DNA from: an uncultured Bacteroidales bacterium
Lineage (GTDB): Bacteria > Bacteroidota > Bacteroidia > Bacteroidales > Paludibacteraceae
NCBI GenBank assembly: GCA_937891975.1
Contig: CALAUA010000012.1
Span: 62,001 to 126,000, forward strand
Length of the DNA: 64,000 nt
Direction: 5' to 3'
The translations under genes and the position numbers were made by a program. The notes under the pieces are model-generated. The model ran no database searches. It worked only from the letters and a program-made list of their open reading frames with translations, and was not told where the DNA came from. Below, piece after piece: positions 1-8,321 of the stretch. Positions within the stretch are counted from its first letter, which is position 1, and each line of letters starts with the position of its first letter.

Positions 1-403
1 CACCTTCGGTACGCTTTTGCACGATTACCTCGTGAACGGCACGGCGAGATTTCTTAAGATACATCGGATCAATCAGCTCGATAACTGTATCATTACCAGC
101 CACTTCAATAATACGATGAGGTGCGGCACTAGTAGGAGAATCGATCCAAACATTGTAGTAATTGTGACGAGTAGCCGCCTTGTCAGCATCTGCATCCCAT
201 TTGGTTTCAGATGCTTTCATAGTTAGGCTTTCACCCGAAAAAGCAATACGAAAATAGGTGGCTGTCCAGTCAAACGAAACATCGGTTCCTTCTACCCATG
301 TACGTCCTACATATACCACACGTGAGTCATTCGCAGGAATAGTTTCTGCGAACACATTGATTGTCAGCAGCATAGCTGCAGCTAAAATAAGGATTTTTTT
401 CAT
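1..403 (-). CDS. CE2-like SGNH esterase, N-terminal part (cut by window edge)
   Basis: Only the first 134 codons are present; the gene runs off the left edge. The protein starts with a signal peptide (residues 1-19, ending NVFA) and continues into a beta-sandwich resembling the N-terminal domain of carbohydrate esterase family 2. Visible are VYVGRT, a tract with alternating aromatics around FDWTATYFRIAF, YYNVWID and NDTVIELIDP. CE2 enzymes usually remove acetyl groups from plant polysaccharides and carry an SGNH hydrolase domain after this module. That catalytic domain lies outside the window, so the activity is inferred. It should be exported to the periplasm or cell surface. It lies 70 bases downstream of the rluB stop on the same strand, behind a hairpin; no promoter was recognised. 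Confidence 0.65.
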   Translation of the reverse strand, partial: MKKILILAAAMLLTINVFAETIPANDSRVVYVGRTWVEGTDVSFDWTATYFRIAFSGESLTMKASETKWDADADKAATRHNYYNVWIDSPTSAAPHRIIEVAGNDTVIELIDPMYLKKSRRAVHEVIVQKRTEG

Positions 404-424
404 GATATTAATAATTTATAGATT

Positions 425-468
425 TCTTTATAAAACTAGAGGCGTATGACATTTGCCCTACGCCTCTA
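425..468 (-). terminator. Hairpin terminator after rluB
   Basis: A perfect 10-bp stem (TAGAGGCGTA at 437-446, TACGCCTCTA at 459-468) has a 12-base loop. Read on the minus strand it is followed by a short T-rich run, as expected for an intrinsic terminator. Confidence 0.6.
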
Positions 469-473
469 TCCTA

Positions 474-1523
474 CTATTCGAATGCTCCCATTTGCAACAT
501 CGCAACCTCCTTTGGAGTCAAGAAGCGATACTTACCACGTGCAACATTCTTCTTGGTCAAACCTGCAAATGAAACGCGATCCAACTTGGTCACTTTATAG
601 CCCACCTTCTCAAACATTCGGCGTACCACACGATTTTGTCCAGAGTGAATCTCTAATCCAATATGCTTACGGTCTTCTTGTGGGAATTCCATCGCATCTG
701 GAACAATCTTCTCATCATCCAAAGTAATACCAGCACGCAGTACTGCCTCATCTGCTTCATCTAAATCACGATCAAGGGTAACGGCGTAAATCTTCTTCTT
801 TCCAAACTTAGGATGTGTCAACTTTGCAGCCAAATCACCATCGTTGGTCAATAGAAGAACACCAGTAGTATTACGGTCAAGGCGACCAACTGGATAAATA
901 CGTTCCGCGCACGCATTGCGCACGATATCTAATACGGTGTGACGCTCTTGTGGGTCATCCGTGGTTGTAACTGTATTTTTTGGTTTATTGAGCAAAATAT
1001 ATACTTTACGTTCACGACGAACTGGTTGATCATGGAACATCACCTTGTCCGTTGGTAACACCTTCGCTCCCAAATTATCGACAATCTCACCATTCACACT
1101 GATTACGCCTGCTTGAATAAAGTCATCTGCTTCACGACGCGAGCAAATACCAGCGTTCGCCAAATACTTGTTCAAGCGAATTGGCTTGGTAGGGTCTTCG
1201 TAATTCTTATGATATTCTTGACGTTTGCGTTGGCTATACACTCCTGCATTACGTTTCACAGCAGGACGGAATGAACGTTCTTCACCGTTTGCAGAAGTTG
1301 GACGGAATGAGTTGCGTGCCTCTACTTTTTCCACGCGTGTAGCACCTGCAGTACGGGTAAAACGCTGACGTTTTCTACCACCTTCTTGTGGTGTAAAATT
1401 TGGGTTAAAACGTGGACGGGCTGAAGCTCCGTCTGCCGACATTATTACGCCGTTTCGCTCACGCGGATTCGCATCCTGACCATAGCCACCACGACGAGGG
1501 GTGCGATTGTTTGAATCAAACAT
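474..1523 (-). CDS. rluB: 23S rRNA pseudouridine synthase, RluB/RsuA family
   Basis: 349 residues. An S4 RNA-binding domain (about 115-162, starting IRLNKYLANAGICSRREAD) is followed by an RsuA/RluB/E/F catalytic domain. The signature GRLDRNTTG at 213-221 contains the catalytic Asp216, followed by LLLTNDG. Family members isomerise uridine in helix 89 or related sites of 23S rRNA; the exact target is inferred. The first 110 residues are a low-complexity Arg/Asn/Gly-rich tail, common in Bacteroidales homologues and probably disordered and RNA-binding. A start at Met28 cannot be excluded. The gene follows rpmF on the same strand. Confidence 0.9.
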   Translation of the reverse strand: MFDSNNRTPRRGGYGQDANPRERNGVIMSADGASARPRFNPNFTPQEGGRKRQRFTRTAGATRVEKVEARNSFRPTSANGEERSFRPAVKRNAGVYSQRKRQEYHKNYEDPTKPIRLNKYLANAGICSRREADDFIQAGVISVNGEIVDNLGAKVLPTDKVMFHDQPVRRERKVYILLNKPKNTVTTTDDPQERHTVLDIVRNACAERIYPVGRLDRNTTGVLLLTNDGDLAAKLTHPKFGKKKIYAVTLDRDLDEADEAVLRAGITLDDEKIVPDAMEFPQEDRKHIGLEIHSGQNRVVRRMFEKVGYKVTKLDRVSFAGLTKKNVARGKYRFLTPKEVAMLQMGAFE

Positions 1524-1595
1524 AATTGTATTTTCTTTATTATAACTTAGGTTTATTTCTTTTTCAAATCAAGGTTTATAGTTGCTTTTTCAGCA

Positions 1596-1627
1596 TATAG
1601 GCTCTAAGTTTTCACTCAGAGCCTATA
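1596..1627. other. Perfect hairpin between rpmF and rluB
   Basis: A 10-bp perfect stem (TATAGGCTCT and AGAGCCTATA) has a 12-base loop, in the 161-base gap between two minus-strand genes. There is no clear T-tract on the minus side, so it may be a processing or weak termination site rather than a strong terminator. Confidence 0.4.
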
Positions 1628-1684
1628 CGTTGTTGTTCAAGATGGCGCAACATCATCTCGACGTTACACCTCAATCGCCTACCG

Positions 1685-1870
1685 TTAGGCTTCTGCAGCT
1701 TGCTCTACAGCCAATTTACCACGATAATATCCGCAAGTTGGGCAGATAGTGTGGTAGATGTAGTGAGCGCCACAGTTTGGGCAAAGTGCCAATGCTGGCA
1801 TTTTTGCCTTGTCATGAGTACGACGTTTCGCTTGTCTGGTGTGCGATTGTCTTCTTTTTGGATGTGCCAT
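1685..1870 (-). CDS. rpmF: 50S ribosomal protein L32
   Basis: 61 residues, the usual L32 length. The N-terminus MAHPKRRQSHTRQAKRR is typical, and a zinc ribbon has Cys30, Cys33, Cys43 and Cys46 (CPNC, CPTC). L32 is a component of the large ribosomal subunit. The gene lies just downstream of the DUF177 gene. This pairing is conserved across many bacteria and suggests coordinated expression from the promoter at 2434-2465. Confidence 0.97.
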   Translation of the reverse strand: MAHPKRRQSHTRQAKRRTHDKAKMPALALCPNCGAHYIYHTICPTCGYYRGKLAVEQAAEA

Positions 1871-1977
1871 AGTTGTGTTTTATTTTAATTTTGTTATTTT
1901 TTAGTTTATTCTCCAGTTGTTAGTAACCTATTCAAGCCACGCAGAACTGCTCTCTGGTCGCCAACAACCTTTGTGTA

Positions 1978-2406
1978 TTATTCTTCATCCTCCAGCGTAG
2001 TGCAAAGGTGGTTTTGGAGAAGCGCATCCATTTCTGGATTACAACCACCCTCTTGGTGACTATGCACCAGTGGAAGATTCACGATAATCAATTCATATGC
2101 CAACCAACTCAAATCCAATTGCTTAGGTTCCTCATCCCATTCCCATTCATCCTCCACAGCATCTATCGCCACGTCCATCGAATCTAAACAACGATCACAC
2201 GTTACTTGTACCAAACCCTTAACCTCAACTTCCAAATCAAAGTCATATTCGCGCAGATTCAGATGCGCCTCAACCTTCGCTTCACCACCCAAGAGTTCTG
2301 TACCTTCAATCTCGCTAAAGTAGTCACTATTTAACTGAAAATTATATACATACTCACCTAACTCCAGAGAGTCTAAAGTGATAATATGAGATTTTTTATC
2401 AGTCAT
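1978..2406 (-). CDS. DUF177 (YceD-like) protein
   Basis: 142 residues. DUF177/YceD family proteins are encoded beside rpmF in most bacteria and have been linked to 23S rRNA accumulation. The diagnostic CDRC motif (Cys70, Cys73) is present, followed by an acidic segment (DEWEWDEEP) and a C-terminal HSHQEGGCNP stretch. The protein is strongly acidic and probably cytoplasmic. It is the first gene of a two-gene unit with rpmF, 107 bases apart. The biochemical role in this organism is unknown. Confidence 0.85.
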   Translation of the reverse strand: MTDKKSHIITLDSLELGEYVYNFQLNSDYFSEIEGTELLGGEAKVEAHLNLREYDFDLEVEVKGLVQVTCDRCLDSMDVAIDAVEDEWEWDEEPKQLDLSWLAYELIIVNLPLVHSHQEGGCNPEMDALLQNHLCTTLEDEE

Positions 2407-2433
2407 TGCTACACTTTAATCCAAATTGGCTTG

Positions 2434-2465
2434 CAAAGGTACTACAAAAAATGGACATACGCAAA
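2434..2465 (-). promoter_or_regulatory. Bacteroidota promoter for DUF177-rpmF
   Basis: On the minus strand, TTTG (2462-2465), 20 bases, then TACCTTTG (2434-2441). This is the primary sigma-factor consensus of the phylum, 27 bases upstream of the start codon. Confidence 0.8.
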
Positions 2466-2598
2466 TATTTTTAGAAAAAAAATGCATTTTTGTATAAAAA
2501 TGGTGAGTATGGACTACATTTAGCGACCGTAGCTTCGGGGGAATGCAATCTGAAGTGCACCCACATATAAAGCAATTTCTATAAAATATCGCATTTTA

Positions 2599-2630
2599 CT
2601 TGCACGTATGCAAAAAAAGTAGTACTTTTG
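2599..2630 (+). promoter_or_regulatory. Bacteroidota promoter for 2665 gene
   Basis: CTTG (2599-2602), 20 bases, then TACTTTTG (2623-2630). It drives the plus-strand pair 2665-4131. The 133 bases between this and the opposing promoter hold nothing recognisable. Confidence 0.75.
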
Positions 2631-2664
2631 CAGCGCAAATGTATTAAACTGAAATTACAACACC

Positions 2665-3402
2665 ATGGTACATATTCTCACATCACTATTGTTGGGATTC
2701 CTGATGATTCTTGACCCCTGCACACTCTTCACGAGTATTGCAGCCATTGGGTATATTGATAAGGAAATTAACAATCGTCGCAAAGTGCTGTGGAACGGAC
2801 TAATGTTTGTACTTGGTAAATTAGCGACTTACACGTTGCTTGCCATTCCATTTATCATGGGTGCGCAGACAGAAGGCATCAAGCATTTTCTCAACCATTG
2901 GGGTGAACCATTATTAGCGGCATTCATGATTATCTGTGGTATCTTGCTGCTCTTTACTGGCAAGCACCACCACGAGCATGATCACGGCATAAGCAAATGG
3001 CTGAAAAGTGTTGATAGTCAGAGCAGTGGGTTCTGGTCTTTTATGCTTGGAATCTTCTTCGCCATTGCTTTTTGTCCACACCGTTTAGTGTATTTCTTTA
3101 CAATGGTAGATATTGCTATTACACTACCTTATTCATGGAATTGGATATTACCTATCGTTTTCGGATTGGGCACAGGATTGCCCATTATGATTATTGCATG
3201 GCTAATATCGTATAGTGCAGTATCTATCTCTACCCTCACTGCCAAACTGCATTCTATTGAAAAATGGATACGCTACGTATCTGCTGTCCTCTTTATTGGG
3301 TTTGGAATATATCTTTGCGTGCATATCTTTGTACATGGTACAGAATGCGAGTGCGAGCACCACCATCACACCACACATCTCACTATAAGCACTAAACACT
3401 AA
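2665..3402 (+). CDS. DsbD/CcdA-superfamily membrane protein, His-rich
   Basis: 245 residues with about six membrane segments. It fits the DsbD transmembrane / CcdA superfamily: one Cys lies in the first segment (LDPCTLFTS) and one in the fourth (AFCPHRL), the pair that carries electrons across the membrane in CcdA. Two His-rich stretches, GKHHHEHDHG after segment three and CECEHHHHTTH at the C-terminus, suggest metal binding. Relatives are sometimes annotated as cytochrome c biogenesis or ArsG-like permeases, so the substrate is open. It is followed after 6 bases by trmN6, likely on the same transcript. Confidence 0.65.
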   Translation: MVHILTSLLLGFLMILDPCTLFTSIAAIGYIDKEINNRRKVLWNGLMFVLGKLATYTLLAIPFIMGAQTEGIKHFLNHWGEPLLAAFMIICGILLLFTGKHHHEHDHGISKWLKSVDSQSSGFWSFMLGIFFAIAFCPHRLVYFFTMVDIAITLPYSWNWILPIVFGLGTGLPIMIIAWLISYSAVSISTLTAKLHSIEKWIRYVSAVLFIGFGIYLCVHIFVHGTECECEHHHHTTHLTISTKH

Positions 3403-3408
3403 ACCAAC

Positions 3409-4131
3409 ATGCCTTCCCCTTTCTTTCGCTTCAAGCAATTTACTATATGGCACAATCGCTGTGCCATGAAAGTAGGTACAGATGGCGTGCTATTGGGAGC
3501 ATGGTGTCCCCTACCATCCAGTCATTCAGCCTCATCGCCTTATCGACTACTGGATATTGGAACAGGTAGCGGATTAATCGCGCTGATGTTGGCACAACGA
3601 TTAAACAACTCTGAGATTGATGCCATTGATATCGACCAGAGTGCGGTGGAGCAGGCAACATATAATTTTGCACAATCGCCTTTTGCCCCTGTTTTGACGG
3701 CTCATCAGGCTAGGTTACAGGACTGGAACGAAAAACCTTACGATTTGATTGTGAGTAACCCTCCTTATTTTCAATCAAGTTTGAAAAATCCCGATGCACA
3801 ACGGGCTGCAGCACGACATACCGATACCCTAACGTATTCTGAACTCATCTCACACTCATCACGATTACTCACAAAACACGGAATACTAGCACTCATTTTG
3901 CCTATCGAAGCAGAAGCAGAGATTATTCGTTTAGCGCGTGAGCATCAACTATCTCCTACACACATTACTCGCGTACATCCTAAGCCCGATAAACCAGCCA
4001 AACGCCTATTGATCTCCTTCAGCCCTTGCGCCAACGATTCTTTACCAATTATCCATACTTTTTATATTGAAGGGGACAATATTCCACGAAGTGAAGAGTA
4101 TCAAACATTGACAAAAGACTTCTATCTATAA
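3409..4131 (+). CDS. trmN6: tRNA1(Val) adenine-37 N6-methyltransferase
   Basis: 240 residues, TrmN6/YfiC family. The N-terminal block FKQFTIWHNRCAMKVGTDG, SAM-binding LDIGTGSG (48-55) and the N6-adenine signature NPPY (117-120) are all present. The enzyme methylates A37 of tRNA1(Val). Residues 35-46 (LPSSHSASSPYR) form a Ser-rich insertion between the GAW motif and the SAM loop. Homologues join these with a shorter linker. The insertion coincides with a period-8 repeat array at 3512-3546. It probably shares the promoter at 2599. Confidence 0.9.
   Translation: MPSPFFRFKQFTIWHNRCAMKVGTDGVLLGAWCPLPSSHSASSPYRLLDIGTGSGLIALMLAQRLNNSEIDAIDIDQSAVEQATYNFAQSPFAPVLTAHQARLQDWNEKPYDLIVSNPPYFQSSLKNPDAQRAAARHTDTLTYSELISHSSRLLTKHGILALILPIEAEAEIIRLAREHQLSPTHITRVHPKPDKPAKRLLISFSPCANDSLPIIHTFYIEGDNIPRSEEYQTLTKDFYL
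3512..3546 (-). repeat. Period-8 degenerate array inside trmN6
   Basis: Read on the minus strand, units AGTCGATA, AGGCGATG, AGGCTGAA, TGACTGGA follow each other every 8 bases. The AGGCGATG core matches the arrays at 23153, 48085 and 52314. The array lies in frame within trmN6 in the opposite orientation. Confidence 0.6.
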
Positions 4132-4135
4132 AACA

Positions 4136-4169
4136 TAAGAAAGAGCCGAAAAGAATCGGCTCTTTCTTA
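4136..4169. terminator. Bidirectional terminator, trmN6 / mmdB
   Basis: A 14-bp stem (4136-4149 with 4156-4169) has a 6-base loop and A/T-rich flanks. It sits between two convergent genes. Confidence 0.85.
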
Positions 4170-4192
4170 TATATATAAATAAGGTGTAATCC

Positions 4193-5371
4193 TTATCCGA
4201 GCATAGTCAGCAAGATACCCGCAGCCACAGCCGAACCAATCACACCTGCTACGTTTGGACCCATAGCGTGCATGAGGAGGAAGTTGCTTGGGTCGGCTTT
4301 TTGACCTTCTGCTTGGCTCACACGAGCAGCCATTGGCACAGCAGATACACCAGCAGAACCAATCAGCGGATTGATTTTCTCTCTAGAGAAGAGGTTCATG
4401 AACTTAGCGAGAAGCACACCACCAGCAGTACCCATACCGAAAGCCACGATACCCATACAGAGAATCAAAATGGTCTTCACGTTGAGGAAGGTAGCACCTG
4501 TAGCAGTAGCACCTACAGACAAACCGAGGAAGATCACCACGATATTCATCAATTCGTTTTGAGCCACCTTGCTTAAGCGATCAACTACGCCAGACTCTTT
4601 CATCAAGTTACCCAACATCAAGCAGCCAATCAATGGAGCTGCATCAGGCAATACCAATGCGATGATAGCAGTGATAATGATAGGGAAAACAATCTTCTCT
4701 ACCTTGCTCACAGAACGGAGTTGTTTCATCTTGATCTTGCGCTCTGCTGGAGTAGTCAGCGCACGCATGATAGGTGGTTGAATCACTGGCACCAATGCCA
4801 TGTAGGAATAAGCTGCGATAGCGATAGGGCCGAGCAAGTGAGGAGCCAACTTAGATGTCAAGAAGATAGAAGTAGGACCGTCTGCACCACCGATGATACC
4901 GATAGAACCTGCCTCTGCTGGAGTAAAGAATGCACTTGCACAGAGGAAAGTGATAAAGATACCCACTTGCGCTGCAGCACCCAAAATCAATGATTTAGGG
5001 TTAGCAATCAGCGGACCAAAGTCAGTCATCGCACCTACACCGATAAAGATTAAGCAAGGATAAACACCTGCTTTTACACCGATATAGAGCACATCCAATA
5101 GACCTGCATTCTTCAAGATGTAGCCATAGCTGTGATAGCCTTCGTGGTTGACATCAAGGAAGTTAGTCCACAATTCTGGGTGATACATTTCCGCGCCTGG
5201 CAAGTTGGTAAGCAACATACCAAAGGCAATAGGCAATAGGAGCAGTGGCTCGTATTGCTTCTTAATAGCCAAGAAAAGTAGGAAGAACGAAATCAATAGC
5301 ATCAGACCTTGACGCCAGTCGATATTCATAAATCCCATCCCTTGGAAGAAGGTTAAAACGTCATTCCACAT
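4193..5371 (-). CDS. mmdB: Na+-translocating decarboxylase beta subunit
   Basis: 392 residues, polytopic membrane protein of the OadB/GcdB/MmdB family. The signature GGADGPTSIF and the C-terminal block SAVPMAARVSQ are present. The beta subunit couples decarboxylation of carboxybiotin to export of Na+. Because the operon also holds mmdA and mce, the substrate is most likely methylmalonyl-CoA, linked to the succinate-propionate pathway. It is the last gene of the five-gene operon running from 8735 to 4193. A period-9 repeat array fills the 53-base gap upstream. Confidence 0.92.
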   Translation of the reverse strand: MWNDVLTFFQGMGFMNIDWRQGLMLLISFFLLFLAIKKQYEPLLLLPIAFGMLLTNLPGAEMYHPELWTNFLDVNHEGYHSYGYILKNAGLLDVLYIGVKAGVYPCLIFIGVGAMTDFGPLIANPKSLILGAAAQVGIFITFLCASAFFTPAEAGSIGIIGGADGPTSIFLTSKLAPHLLGPIAIAAYSYMALVPVIQPPIMRALTTPAERKIKMKQLRSVSKVEKIVFPIIITAIIALVLPDAAPLIGCLMLGNLMKESGVVDRLSKVAQNELMNIVVIFLGLSVGATATGATFLNVKTILILCMGIVAFGMGTAGGVLLAKFMNLFSREKINPLIGSAGVSAVPMAARVSQAEGQKADPSNFLLMHAMGPNVAGVIGSAVAAGILLTMLG

Positions 5372-5376
5372 AATCT

Positions 5377-5420
5377 TAAAAGTTTAAAAGTTTTAAGGGT
5401 TTTAAAAGTTTTAAAGGTAT
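5377..5420. repeat. Period-9 array between biotin carrier and mmdB
   Basis: Units TAAAAGTT, TAAAAGTTT, TAAGGGTTT, TAAAAGTTT, TAAAGGTAT fill the intergenic gap (first unit one base short). The reverse complement AAACTTTTA matches the array inside nifJ at 45557. Confidence 0.75.
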
Positions 5421-5424
5421 AAAA

Positions 5425-6168
5425 TTATGCGATAACAACGAGCAAGTCATCTTGCATTACGCTTTGACCTGGAGCCACAGCAATCTTGGTAACAGTACCG
5501 TCGCAGTCAGCCATGATTGGGTTCTCCATCTTCATACTCTCGAGCACGAGGAGGGTATCACCTTTCTTCACTGCTTGACCTTCTTTTACAGCCACAGAGA
5601 TTACTGAACCTGGCAATGGGCTATTCACTTTGTTGCCACCTACAGGTGCAGCAGCAGGTGCTGGAGCTGGTGCTGGTTGTGGAGCAGGAGCAGCCTTAGG
5701 AGCTACTGGTGCTGGCTTTGGAGCAGCAGGAGCAGCAGCCACAGCTACGGTCTCAATCTCAACCAACTTGTCGTCTTGCATTACGTTTTGACCTGGTTGA
5801 ACGAGTACGTTCTTCACTGTACCAGTGTATTCGCTTGCTACGACGTTCTCCATCTTCATACTTTCCATGGTGAGGAGGGTGTCGCCCTTCTTCACGCTAT
5901 CGCCTGGTTTCACCATCACTTTCACGATGCTACCTGGCAATGGACTCTTAACGGTGGCAGCACCAGCAGGTTGTGCAGGAGCAGCTACAGGTGCGCTACC
6001 TGCAGGAGCAGCTACGCGAGCAGCTTTCACTTTCTTAGACTCATTCTTCTTGAACTCTACAATGAAGGAAGTACCATTTACAACTACTTCTGCTACATTT
6101 GGTTCTATCTCTTTAACGGTGGTATCATATTTCTCACCACCGATAGTAAAACTAAATCCTTTTTTCAT
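5425..6168 (-). CDS. Biotin carboxyl carrier protein with two biotinyl domains
   Basis: 247 residues from the Met codon at 6168; a longer open frame extends to 6303 but runs into palindromic spacer DNA with no homology. A short N-terminal domain is followed by two Ala/Pro linkers and two complete biotinyl domains (about 72-139 and 180-247). Each has the ESMKMEN motif, with biotinylated lysines expected at 105 and 213. The usual gamma or BCCP subunit of Na+ pumps has one such domain. It shuttles carboxybiotin between MmdA and MmdB. Both domains keep the PLPGS and MQDD motifs, so both look functional. Confidence 0.9.
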   Translation of the reverse strand: MKKGFSFTIGGEKYDTTVKEIEPNVAEVVVNGTSFIVEFKKNESKKVKAARVAAPAGSAPVAAPAQPAGAATVKSPLPGSIVKVMVKPGDSVKKGDTLLTMESMKMENVVASEYTGTVKNVLVQPGQNVMQDDKLVEIETVAVAAAPAAPKPAPVAPKAAPAPQPAPAPAPAAAPVGGNKVNSPLPGSVISVAVKEGQAVKKGDTLLVLESMKMENPIMADCDGTVTKIAVAPGQSVMQDDLLVVIA

Positions 6169-6363
6169 AACTTTGTTGTTTCGTTTCACTTCACGTTGTT
6201 GGCTCGCTGTGCGAGCGTTTATGGCTTTGCGAAAATGGTTCGCTTCACTCACGAAAGTGGTTTCACGTATTTTACGTCGAAGACCACTGTTCGCTTTAGC
6301 CACTCTCGCGGCTATGCCGCCAATCTCGTCGCTTTAGCGACCACCAACGTTCACGCAAGTGAA
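6169..6363. repeat. Palindrome-rich spacer inside the decarboxylase operon
   Basis: 195 bases without a gene of their own. They hold a string of small hairpins such as CTCGCTGTGCGAG, GTCGCTTTAGCGAC and GTTCACGCAAGTGAAC, and the motif CTTCACGTTGTTGGC, close to a motif in the ligA insertion at 36947-37010. An open frame crosses it but has no protein homology that I recognise. Confidence 0.6.
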
Positions 6364-6735
6364 CTATCTGTGTAAATTGTTCATGCCGTACATCTTGTTG
6401 TTCCATTGTGTACGGTGTGGTTGAATTGTAATTTTGGTATCCTCCTCGTCGTGTACACCATTATAATAAAGGTGTAACGCAAGTGCAATAGCAGCGGTAC
6501 TATCCGCAGTCAGCGTGATAGAATCGTTGATTTTACTCTTGGTATAGGTAACGGTTTCCTTGGCTGTTGTTTCTACTTTCTTCGCTTTCACGCGGGGTTG
6601 CATAATCCAACCCATCAACTTCATGATATACACGAAGACAAACAGCAGAAGTACCACCATACCAAAGCCAAGACCAGTGATAAACCATGTCTGGGCGGTA
6701 ATGCCTGTTTGGGCAGTAACTTCAAGTAACATCAT
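6364..6735 (-). CDS. OadG-family subunit of the Na+-translocating decarboxylase
   Basis: 123 residues. The N-terminus has one membrane helix (about 18-40, FITGLGFGMVVLLLFVFVYIM), as in the OadG/MmdD small subunit that anchors and assembles the complex. The rest is a soluble, charged tail ending in a Bacteroidales-type block (LHLYYNGVHDEE ... NNKMYGMNNL). The start overlaps closely with mmdA (2-base gap), consistent with translational coupling. A 195-base spacer separates it from the biotin carrier gene. Confidence 0.85.
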   Translation of the reverse strand: MMLLEVTAQTGITAQTWFITGLGFGMVVLLLFVFVYIMKLMGWIMQPRVKAKKVETTAKETVTYTKSKINDSITLTADSTAAIALALHLYYNGVHDEEDTKITIQPHRTQWNNKMYGMNNLHR

Positions 6736-6737
6736 AA

Positions 6738-8294
6738 TTACAATGGAATATTAGAGTGTTTCTTCAGAGGATTGGTCAAGCGCTTGGTTTGCAAGTTCTC
6801 GAATGCGCGAACGATGCGCTTACGAGTGTTGCGTGGCTCGATGATATCATCGATATAGCCGCGGTTAGCTGCTTGATATGGGCTAGCGAACAAGTCTTTG
6901 TACTCTGCCTCTTTCTCTGCAATAAATTTCTTCTTCTCTTCTGGATCCTCAATAGCTTTGAGGGCTTTAGCTTGGAGCACACCTACTGCGCCACTTGCAC
7001 CCATCACAGCGATCTCAGCGTTTGGCCATGCATAGCATACGTCACCGCGCAATTGCTTGCAGCTCATCACGATATGGCTACCACCGTAAGACTTACGGAT
7101 AGTCACAGTCACCTTAGGCACAGTTGCCTCGCCGAATGCGAACATCAACTTTGCTCCGTGGTCGATGATACCAGCATACTCTTGACCAGTACCACAGAGG
7201 AAACCAGGAACGTCCACGAGGGTAAGGATTTGGATATTAAATGCGTCGCAGAAACGAACGAAACGAGCTGCTTTACGGCTAGCGTCGCAGTCCAACACAC
7301 CTGCCAACCAGCTTGGTTGGTTAGCGATGATACCTGTTGAACGACCGTTGAAACGTGCAAAACCGCAGATGATATTCTTTGCATAGTCTTTTTGAACCTC
7401 CATGAAGTCGCCATTATCTACGATAGTGTAGATGATGTCCTTCATATCGTATGGTTTGTTTGGATCATCTGGAACGATCTCGTTCAAACCTTCCTCTACG
7501 CGCATTGGGTCGTCGGTGCATTGCATGAGTGGTGCCTCCTCCATGTTGTTTTGTGGGATGAAGCTAACCAAACGACGTACTTCTTGCAATGCCTCTTCCT
7601 CGGTAGCTGCTACGAAGTGAGTAACACCAGACTTGGTTGCGTGTACTTTTGCGCCACCCAATTGCTCTACGGTTACGTCCTCACCTGTTACGCTCTTCAC
7701 TACCTTTGGACCAGTGATGAACATGTATGAATTTTGCTCGGTCATCATGATGAAGTCGGTCAAAGCTGGACTATAAACCGCACCACCGGCGCAAGGGCCA
7801 AAGATTACTGAGATTTGTGGTACTACACCTGAAGCCAAGATGTTACGCTCAAAGATTTCTGCGTAACCAGCGAGTGCGCAAGCACCTTCTTGAATACGAG
7901 CACCACCTGAATCGTTCAAACCAATGATAGGAGCACCGAGTTTAACGGCTTGATCCATTACGTTGCAGATTTTTTGTGCCATGGTTTCGCTCAGTGAACC
8001 ACCGATTACGGTAGCATCTTGTGCGAATACGAATACGAGGCGACCGTCGATAGTACCACTACCTACTGCCACACCGTCACCCAAGAACACTTTTTTCTCC
8101 ATACCGAAGTCGTGGCAACGGTGGGTGAGGAACATGTTCACTTCCTCGAATGAGCCCTCATCGAGGAGCATGTTGATACGCTCACGAGCAGTGTAACTGC
8201 CTTTAGCGTGATGTTTTTCTACTGCTGCTTCACCGCCACCAGCTGCTGCTTTCACGCGGTTGTCAATCAGTTTTTGCAATTTTGTTGTATCCAT
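6738..8294 (-). CDS. mmdA: Methylmalonyl-CoA decarboxylase alpha (carboxyltransferase) subunit
   Basis: 518 residues, the standard length for MmdA / PccB-type acyl-CoA carboxyltransferases. N- and C-terminal crotonase-like halves are visible: GGSLSETMAQK, GLNDSGGARIQEG and FGPCAGGAVYSPALTDF in the first, FLCGTGQEYAGIIDHGAK and SYGGSHIVMSCK in the second. It moves the carboxyl group from methylmalonyl-CoA to biotin. The epimerase gene is directly upstream and the Na+-pump subunits downstream. Homologous propionyl-CoA carboxylase beta is the main alternative; the OadB/OadG neighbours favour the decarboxylase. Confidence 0.93.
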   Translation of the reverse strand: MDTTKLQKLIDNRVKAAAGGGEAAVEKHHAKGSYTARERINMLLDEGSFEEVNMFLTHRCHDFGMEKKVFLGDGVAVGSGTIDGRLVFVFAQDATVIGGSLSETMAQKICNVMDQAVKLGAPIIGLNDSGGARIQEGACALAGYAEIFERNILASGVVPQISVIFGPCAGGAVYSPALTDFIMMTEQNSYMFITGPKVVKSVTGEDVTVEQLGGAKVHATKSGVTHFVAATEEEALQEVRRLVSFIPQNNMEEAPLMQCTDDPMRVEEGLNEIVPDDPNKPYDMKDIIYTIVDNGDFMEVQKDYAKNIICGFARFNGRSTGIIANQPSWLAGVLDCDASRKAARFVRFCDAFNIQILTLVDVPGFLCGTGQEYAGIIDHGAKLMFAFGEATVPKVTVTIRKSYGGSHIVMSCKQLRGDVCYAWPNAEIAVMGASGAVGVLQAKALKAIEDPEEKKKFIAEKEAEYKDLFASPYQAANRGYIDDIIEPRNTRKRIVRAFENLQTKRLTNPLKKHSNIPL

Positions 8295-8321
8295 TTTTTA
8301 TAATGATTTTATTAGTCCAAA

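Noticed and set aside
6169..6303. Extended N-terminus of the biotin carrier
   Set aside because: It is translated palindromic spacer DNA and has no homology I recognise; Met 6168 begins the conserved FTIGGEKY region.
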